64,000 nt of DNA from a virus. This document shows positions 59,146 through 64,000 of this stretch, piece after piece. The position numbers were made by a program, and so were the translations under genes. A model generated the notes under the pieces. It was not told where the DNA came from. It ran no database searches and worked only from the letters and a program-made list of their open reading frames with translations. The stretch spans positions 1 to 64,000 of the IMG/VR virus record IMGVR_UViG_3300047510_001159. One strand, 5' to 3'. The stretch's first letter is position 1. Each line of letters begins with the position of its first letter.

Positions 59146-59290
59146 AATAGAGTTACGTTTAAGTAAATTACCAGATCCGTTTGTGATTTATTATCGTCCG
59201 CCGCATAAGGAGGACTATGAAAAATTAAATTTGACACTGGACGATCTGTATGCTAGAATAAATAGGATCGAAAGTAATTTCGACCAATAA
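59075..59290 (+). CDS. Coiled-coil protein
   Basis: A 71-residue heptad protein (LEQQVKDLEIQLKNLERTLS, then YEKLNLTLDDLYARINRIES) starting at ATG 59075. One-base overlap with the PAAR gene. Confidence 0.55.
   Translation: MVTLEQQVKDLEIQLKNLERTLSKIELRLSKLPDPFVIYYRPPHKEDYEKLNLTLDDLYARINRIESNFDQ
59232..59260 (+). promoter_or_regulatory. Extended -10 promoter before PAAR gene
   Basis: TTGACA (59232-59237), 17 bp, TAGAAT (59255-59260) preceded by TGC. Confidence 0.65.
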
Positions 59291-59664
59291 TGTCCAACAT
59301 TGCATTCAGTGCATCAATCGATACCATTTCCGTTGGGGGTATCAATTGTAGATTTCAACCTTCCCCATTAGGAACTGAAATCGCTGCTCCTAATGTATTT
59401 TCTGGTAAAAAACCATTTAGATTTGCTGAACATAAACTTTTGCCAGTACCAGTGATTGGCGAACCGATTATTCCAATTCTTCCGTGTTTAACCAGTGGTG
59501 TTAGGACATATATTGCCAAGTCAAATCCTAATGTATTCATTAGTAAGTTGCAACCTGTAATATCAGGAGATGTTACGGTGATAGAGGGGACAGAAAGACC
59601 GATTATTCTCGGTCCATTTACTGAAGATCAAGTGTTTATTGGATTAAAAACTAAAGCAAAGTGA
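59290..59664 (+). CDS. PAAR-like spike tip protein
   Basis: A 124-residue protein with repeated beta turns (PNVFISKLQPVISGDVTVIE, then GTERPIILGPFTEDQV) typical of PAAR-type proteins. In T4 the PAAR protein gp5.4 caps the central spike. Its position before gp25 in the wedge operon fits a baseplate part. The whole sequence is short and beta-rich. Confidence 0.7.
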   Translation: MSNIAFSASIDTISVGGINCRFQPSPLGTEIAAPNVFSGKKPFRFAEHKLLPVPVIGEPIIPILPCLTSGVRTYIAKSNPNVFISKLQPVISGDVTVIEGTERPIILGPFTEDQVFIGLKTKAK

Positions 59665-59674
59665 GGTAAAAGTT

Positions 59675-59821
59675 ATGGCAAAAGCAAAAGTTGGTTTGAA
59701 TAAGACGAATTACGTGCCTGGAAAGCCCAAGCTTACTAGTCAAGGGCGCTCAAAGAATACAAATCTTGCTGCAACGAGTCGAAATGGACGCAAAAAGCGT
59801 TATCGCGGGCAGGGTTCGTGA
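59675..59821 (+). CDS. Small basic conserved cyanophage protein
   Basis: A 48-residue, strongly basic protein (KAKVGLNKTNYVPGKPKLTS, ending NGRKKRYRGQGS). A similar small basic protein is commonly found near gp25 in cyanophages; nucleic-acid binding is possible from charge. Followed by a terminator. Confidence 0.7.
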   Translation: MAKAKVGLNKTNYVPGKPKLTSQGRSKNTNLAATSRNGRKKRYRGQGS

Positions 59822-59849
59822 AAATTTCGAAGGAATACAGATAATTTTT

Positions 59850-59889
59850 GCGGTATTTTGCCTATTTTTGGTGAAATACCGCTTTTTTT
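59850..59889 (+). terminator. Rho-independent terminator
   Basis: GCGGTATTT (59850-59858) pairs with AAATACCGC (59874-59882), followed by seven Ts. Separates the PAAR unit from the wedge genes. Confidence 0.88.
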
Positions 59890-59944
59890 CGGGATAGCAA
59901 CCCCGTAAAAAGTTCTGTTTTAATCAAATTTTGAGGAAAAACAG

Positions 59945-60145
59945 ATGGCAAACACTCCAAATCCAGATAGAGACGTTAATTACATGCGCGAAATGTGGGG
60001 AACTACGCGATTAATTACTGATTATGGTTATGAAAAGCGCGTGACTCCGACAGAGAAGAAAAAAAATGATCCTCCAGAAGATAGAATGTCAAAATTCTGT
60101 GGTGGTAAGGATGGTTTTGATGATTATGTCGAATGGATGGTGTAA
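59945..60145 (+). CDS. Conserved small cyanophage protein
   Basis: A 66-residue protein (DRDVNYMREMWGTTRLITDY; PEDRMSKFCGGKDGFDDYVE). GAGGA-type site before the ATG. Conserved-looking, unknown function. Confidence 0.65.
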   Translation: MANTPNPDRDVNYMREMWGTTRLITDYGYEKRVTPTEKKKNDPPEDRMSKFCGGKDGFDDYVEWMV

Positions 60146-60172
60146 ATCTCCGACAGACATTACCCATACAGG

Positions 60173-60192
60173 TATAAATAATACTATAAATA
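60173..60192 (+). promoter_or_regulatory. Tandem late promoters
   Basis: TATAAATA occurs twice, at 60173-60180 and 60185-60192, just before gp25. Confidence 0.8.
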
Positions 60193-60202
60193 TGGTATTT
60201 TT

Positions 60203-60598
60203 ATGCCTGTAAGTAGGTCGTTTAAAGACATCAGTATTACGTTTGCAAAACATCCAGTCACTGATGATTTATTGGTGACTAAAAATTTTACTGCTATTAA
60301 ACAATCTATTCAAAATTTAATCACAACTGCTCCTGGAGAGAGATTTTTCAATCCAAACATTGGTAGCAGGATCACTGATTTGTTATTTGAACCATTAGAC
60401 TTTATTAATGCCGATGCTGTAAAGAGTGAAATTGAATATACTATCAATGCATTCGAGCCGAGAGTAAGGTTAAAAAATATAATTGCTGAAGAAAATTATG
60501 ATGCTAATGGATATGACATTGAAATAGAATATCAAGTGGTTGGGTTGCCAGAACAATACCAGACAATCGAGTTATTTCTAGAAAGAACCAGAGCATAA
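60203..60598 (+). CDS. 25: Baseplate wedge protein gp25
   Basis: A 131-residue protein of the gp25/lysozyme-like wedge family: SRSFKDISITFAKHPVTDDL, then ITTAPGERFFNPNIGSRITD, LLFEP and a C-terminal YDIEIEYQVVG. gp25 binds gp6 and anchors the wedge, and is shared with R-pyocins and type VI secretion (TssE). Length is right for the family. The late promoters lie very close upstream, so the second would give a nearly leaderless message. Confidence 0.93.
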   Translation: MPVSRSFKDISITFAKHPVTDDLLVTKNFTAIKQSIQNLITTAPGERFFNPNIGSRITDLLFEPLDFINADAVKSEIEYTINAFEPRVRLKNIIAEENYDANGYDIEIEYQVVGLPEQYQTIELFLERTRA

Positions 60599-60602
60599 AG
60601 AA

Positions 60603-62402
60603 ATGCCATACAATCAGTTAACAAATTTAGATTATTTTGATATTAAAGTTGCTCTCAGAGATTATTTGAGAGCGAATTCGGATTTTACTGATTATGATTT
60701 TGAGGGTTCTACATTAGGGCAATTACTGGACGTATTAGCATATAATACCTATTATACGTCTTTTAACGCCAACATGGTTGTTAATGAGACATTTTTAGAT
60801 TCTGCTACTCTTCGTGATAATGTAGTTGCTATAGCGAAACAACTAGGATATACACCAAGATCATCTGTTGCTTCATCTGCTGCTGTATCTTGTTCATTGA
60901 CTTTACAAGGAACAACATTACCAAGCACAGTATTCTTAAGAAGAGGAAATGCGTTTCTAACAAACGTAGATGAAAAATTATATCAATATGTTATTTTGGA
61001 TGATGTGCAGGCAAATGTATTGCCAGATAATACAGTATCATTCAATAATTTAAAAATTTACGAAGGAACTTTTGTTACCAATACTTACACAGTAGGCGGC
61101 GGAGTGTTTAATGTAATATTAAACAACGCAAATATTGATGTCAGCACGATTAGAGTTAGAGTATTTGATTCTCCATCGGCATCTATCTACGAAAGATATG
61201 TTCTTTCCGACAATATTTTAAACACTACTCCATCATCTCCAGTATTCTTCATCAATGAAATTGAAGATGAAAATTACAAGTTAATTTTTGGCGATGGCGT
61301 ATTTGGCAAAAAATTAACCACTGGGCAAGTTGTTGAAGTAAGTTACTTAGTTACCAATGCAGATGCAACCAACGGAGCGTCTATATTTAATTATTCTGGT
61401 GTAGTTAGTGATGTTAGTGGAAATAGTAATTTCATAGTTCAAGTTAACAACATTACTACTATTGCAAAAGCATTTGGCGGCAGTGGCATAGAAAGCATTG
61501 ATAGTATAAAAATCAATGCACCAGCAATGTATGGAGCACAGAATCGTGCCGTAACTGCTGTAGACTATTCTGCTATTGTTAAAAGAGTATATCCAAATAT
61601 AGCAGATATTATTGCTTATGGTGGAGAGAATGCAGATCCTCCCGAATATGGTAAAGTTAAAATTTCTATAAAACCAACCAATTCAGCATATATTTCTTCA
61701 TACACCAAAAAAATTATTTTGGATGAATTAAGAAAATATTCGGTAGCATCTGTTATTCCAGAAATTGTTGATGCTTCTATTATTTACGTTGAGTTGTACA
61801 GCAACATTTTCTACAACCAATCTGTCACTAATTTAAGTGCAGATTCTTTAAAAACAAAGATTATTGAAAATATCGCAAAATATATTGCAAGTAGTGATAC
61901 TGAGAAATTTGGTGGGAAGTTTAGATATAGTAAAATAGTGGGTGTAGTTGATAGTTCTGATAGATCTATAAAATCTAACTTAACTACAATTCTCATGAGA
62001 AAGGATTTTTATCCTTCGTTAAATAATAATGCATATTATGAATTGTGTTTTAATAATCCATTTTTGAATGATTCGACTACCAATGCCATGTCTTCTACTG
62101 GATTTGTAGTTCAGAAATATCCTTCTTATACGGTGTATTTGGAAGATAGATCTGGAAAAATAGTTCTATACAGATTAGACTCACAGACTGGTGAAAAAAT
62201 TGTTCTGAATCAAAATCAAGGAATAATTAATTATGTCACTGGAGAAATTCAAGTATTTGATTTAAATATTATTAAAGGAACCTTCTCCGATAATAGAATC
62301 GAAATTCGTGTAAAACCAGAATATAATGACATTATTGCTAAGAGAGAAATCTTCTTAGATATTGATATTGATCATAGTTCATTTACCCTCATTCAAGAGT
62401 AG
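60603..62402 (+). CDS. 6: Baseplate wedge protein gp6
   Basis: A 599-residue protein that begins NQLTNLDYFDIKVALRDYLR, followed by DFEGSTLGQLLDVLAYNTYY, TSFNANMV and ETFLDSATLRDNVVAIAKQL, GYTPRS: the typical gp6/baseplate-J start. Further on are GAQNRAVTAVDYSAIVKRVY and a strand-rich C terminus. Gp6 forms the ring joining wedges. Close to the usual length (T4 gp6 660 aa). It follows gp25 by 4 bases. Confidence 0.92.
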   Translation: MPYNQLTNLDYFDIKVALRDYLRANSDFTDYDFEGSTLGQLLDVLAYNTYYTSFNANMVVNETFLDSATLRDNVVAIAKQLGYTPRSSVASSAAVSCSLTLQGTTLPSTVFLRRGNAFLTNVDEKLYQYVILDDVQANVLPDNTVSFNNLKIYEGTFVTNTYTVGGGVFNVILNNANIDVSTIRVRVFDSPSASIYERYVLSDNILNTTPSSPVFFINEIEDENYKLIFGDGVFGKKLTTGQVVEVSYLVTNADATNGASIFNYSGVVSDVSGNSNFIVQVNNITTIAKAFGGSGIESIDSIKINAPAMYGAQNRAVTAVDYSAIVKRVYPNIADIIAYGGENADPPEYGKVKISIKPTNSAYISSYTKKIILDELRKYSVASVIPEIVDASIIYVELYSNIFYNQSVTNLSADSLKTKIIENIAKYIASSDTEKFGGKFRYSKIVGVVDSSDRSIKSNLTTILMRKDFYPSLNNNAYYELCFNNPFLNDSTTNAMSSTGFVVQKYPSYTVYLEDRSGKIVLYRLDSQTGEKIVLNQNQGIINYVTGEIQVFDLNIIKGTFSDNRIEIRVKPEYNDIIAKREIFLDIDIDHSSFTLIQE

Positions 62403-62409
62403 AATATAA

Positions 62410-64000
62410 ATGGCAACCAAGGTTAGAAAGCTCTCATCGTTAGTTGATGATCAACTACCAAAGTTTATTTCTTCGGAATATCCTCAGTTTTCTGCGTTTA
62501 TGCAGAAATATTACGAGCAGCTTGAATTGCCTGGGCAACCTATAGATCTTATTAATAATTTAACGAAGTATCATGATATTGATACTTACGAAAAAACTAT
62601 TCTTCAACAGAATACTACGTTAACTTCTAATATTTCAGCGACATCAACAACCATTAATGTTGCCGATACATCGTCTTTTCCAGATACCAATGGGTATATT
62701 CTGATAGAAGATGAAGCAGTATTTTACAAAACAAAGACAGCAACTTCTTTTGTTGATTGCTACAGAAATATAAACGCCACAACAAAACTTGGTGATCTGT
62801 ACAGCAAATCTGATATTACAAATGTAGAATATGCAGACTTAGGAACTGGAACAGAGCACCTGAGTGGCAAAATTGTATCCAATATCAGTAATTTATTTTT
62901 ATATTCATTAATCAAAAATTTCGAGTCTCAGTATCTTGGTGATTTTCCAGAAAAAGATTTAAAACCAGAAGTAGATAAAACTCTATTAATCAAGAACATT
63001 AAGAAGTTTTATCAGTCAAAGGGAACAGATCAATCAATTAGATTTTTATTCAATTCAATCATTGCTAAAGATCCTACTGATGTTCCCAGTGTTTACTATC
63101 CAAGAGAAAGTACATTCAAATCATCATCTGGTGAATGGATAGACAACTATTCACTAAAAGTAAGAGTCATTTCTGGCGATGTAACAAAGTTGATTGGGGA
63201 GAAAATTACTCAACCAGAAAATACCTTTGACTCTTCAATCAAAACAGCTTTTGCCATTGTAGACAATGTAAAAGATATTGGTGATGGTTTCTACGAATTA
63301 ATTTTATCAGAGTCTAGTGTTGTTGGAGAATTTTCCGTTGCTTCTCAAACATTCTTAACCAAATTTTTATCTGGTTCAGATGGAGCAAATAAAAATATTT
63401 ACGTTTATTCCACTACTGGTTGGAATTCTCTATCTGGACAACTTTTAATAGGAAATGAAGTAGTTAATTACAAATCAAAAAATGTAAATCAATTTACTAT
63501 CGAAAGTAGAGGATCTTCACCACAATCACATCCAGTAAATACACCAGTTTATGATTTTTCTTTGGTTACTGGTAGTTACGTTGATACCTTTGGTGCATCA
63601 CAAGAAGTTAAATTACTTGTCTTTGGTGTAATTTACTCTTTGAACATTGATTCTAATGTTCCATATTCACAAGAAAACGATTTAGTACAATATTCAAGAT
63701 CAGGATTTGAGACTAGAAATAGAATTATTTTTGATAATGCGAATAATGACGTAAGATGGAAAATTAATGAGACATATAGTGCTCCTACTTCATCTAATAC
63801 GTCAATATCATCAGATTTGCAGCAGACCATCTCCGAAGTTTCTGCAATTTATGAGGATGAGCAATATTATTATATCACATCATCTGGATACCCATCTCAT
63901 GCCATTGGATTGAACTCTTGGTCTCAAACTTTACAAGATCAAAAGCATTTAAAACTCATTCGAAAGTATCCATCAATTACCACAGAGATTTACGAAACGC
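62410..64000 (+). CDS. 7: Baseplate wedge protein gp7-like (cut by window end)
   Basis: Starts at ATG 62410 and stays open to the window end (530 residues visible). The N terminus (VDDQLPKFISSEYPQFSAFM, then QKYYEQLELPGQPIDLINNL, TKYHDIDTY) and KKFYQSKGTDQSIRFLFNSI are characteristic of the protein annotated gp7 in cyanophages. Order 25-6-7 agrees. T4 gp7 ties wedge proteins together. Residue identity to T4 gp7 itself is low, so the name rests on position and cyanophage custom. Confidence 0.75.
   Translation, partial: MATKVRKLSSLVDDQLPKFISSEYPQFSAFMQKYYEQLELPGQPIDLINNLTKYHDIDTYEKTILQQNTTLTSNISATSTTINVADTSSFPDTNGYILIEDEAVFYKTKTATSFVDCYRNINATTKLGDLYSKSDITNVEYADLGTGTEHLSGKIVSNISNLFLYSLIKNFESQYLGDFPEKDLKPEVDKTLLIKNIKKFYQSKGTDQSIRFLFNSIIAKDPTDVPSVYYPRESTFKSSSGEWIDNYSLKVRVISGDVTKLIGEKITQPENTFDSSIKTAFAIVDNVKDIGDGFYELILSESSVVGEFSVASQTFLTKFLSGSDGANKNIYVYSTTGWNSLSGQLLIGNEVVNYKSKNVNQFTIESRGSSPQSHPVNTPVYDFSLVTGSYVDTFGASQEVKLLVFGVIYSLNIDSNVPYSQENDLVQYSRSGFETRNRIIFDNANNDVRWKINETYSAPTSSNTSISSDLQQTISEVSAIYEDEQYYYITSSGYPSHAIGLNSWSQTLQDQKHLKLIRKYPSITTEIYET

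Noticed and set aside
1-64000. CRISPR arrays, insertion sequences and integrase attachment sites
   Set aside because: No regularly spaced direct repeats, transposase or integrase genes were seen. The tRNAs are not flanked by recognisable duplicated ends in this window.

Overview
The window is a 64 kb piece of a T4-like cyanophage (tailed contractile phage of cyanobacteria, cyanomyovirus type). The evidence is T4-type core genes (gp33, gp32, gp53, gp48, gp4, gp26/gp51-like, hub and spike proteins, gp25, gp6, gp7-like) together with cyanobacterial or cyanophage-specific genes: a CpeT-type phycobiliprotein lyase, a CP12-like protein and a DUF1825 protein. Base composition is mostly AT-rich, with one GC-richer block near 54.2-58.2 kb. 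A host such as Synechococcus is inferred; the sequence does not fix the species or habitat.

Layout. 0-1.6 kb: late-transcription coactivator gp33, a DUF1825 protein and ssDNA-binding protein gp32, closed by a strong terminator. 1.7-4.4 kb (minus strand): gp4, a gp2-like protein, gp48 and gp53. 4.4-19.8 kb (plus): a tail/baseplate-hub operon. It holds a gp54-like protein, a gp26-like chaperone with a likely -1 frameshift into a gp51-like extension, three large tail proteins (one with an M23 peptidase domain, one with two muramidase-like domains), a gp27-like hub protein, a CP12-like small protein, a gp5-like hub and a spike protein. 19.8-21.1 kb: tRNA-Leu, small genes, cpeT and tRNA-Thr. 21.1-37.8 kb: a giant 3,553-residue virion protein, three tail-collar fibre proteins, two 2OG-Fe(II) oxygenases and a tail-fibre assembly chaperone.

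37.8-60.2 kb: about 60 tightly packed, mostly small plus-strand genes, many joined by ATGA or ATGACTGA overlaps and punctuated by sigma70-type promoters (TTGAC, 17 bp, TANNNT, often with an extended -10). Recognisable products are an RlpA-like protein, an SPFH-like membrane protein, an SF2 helicase, a putative GIY-YIG endonuclease beside a Dam-type methylase, an ArdA-like antirestriction protein, a HicA-like toxin and a PAAR protein. At 53.1-54.75 kb lies a repeat-rich region with six TTTTCCACA boxes (a DnaA-box form reported for cyanobacteria), a nearly pure A/T stretch and long perfect inverted repeats; it is a candidate replication origin. At 54.2-57.7 kb a conserved -10 plus leader block recurs ten times in front of small genes. 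60.2-64 kb: the baseplate wedge genes gp25, gp6 and gp7-like (cut by the window end), behind two tandem TATAAATA late promoters.

Family names come from recognised residue patterns and gene order; no database search was run. Many small early proteins remain unidentified.
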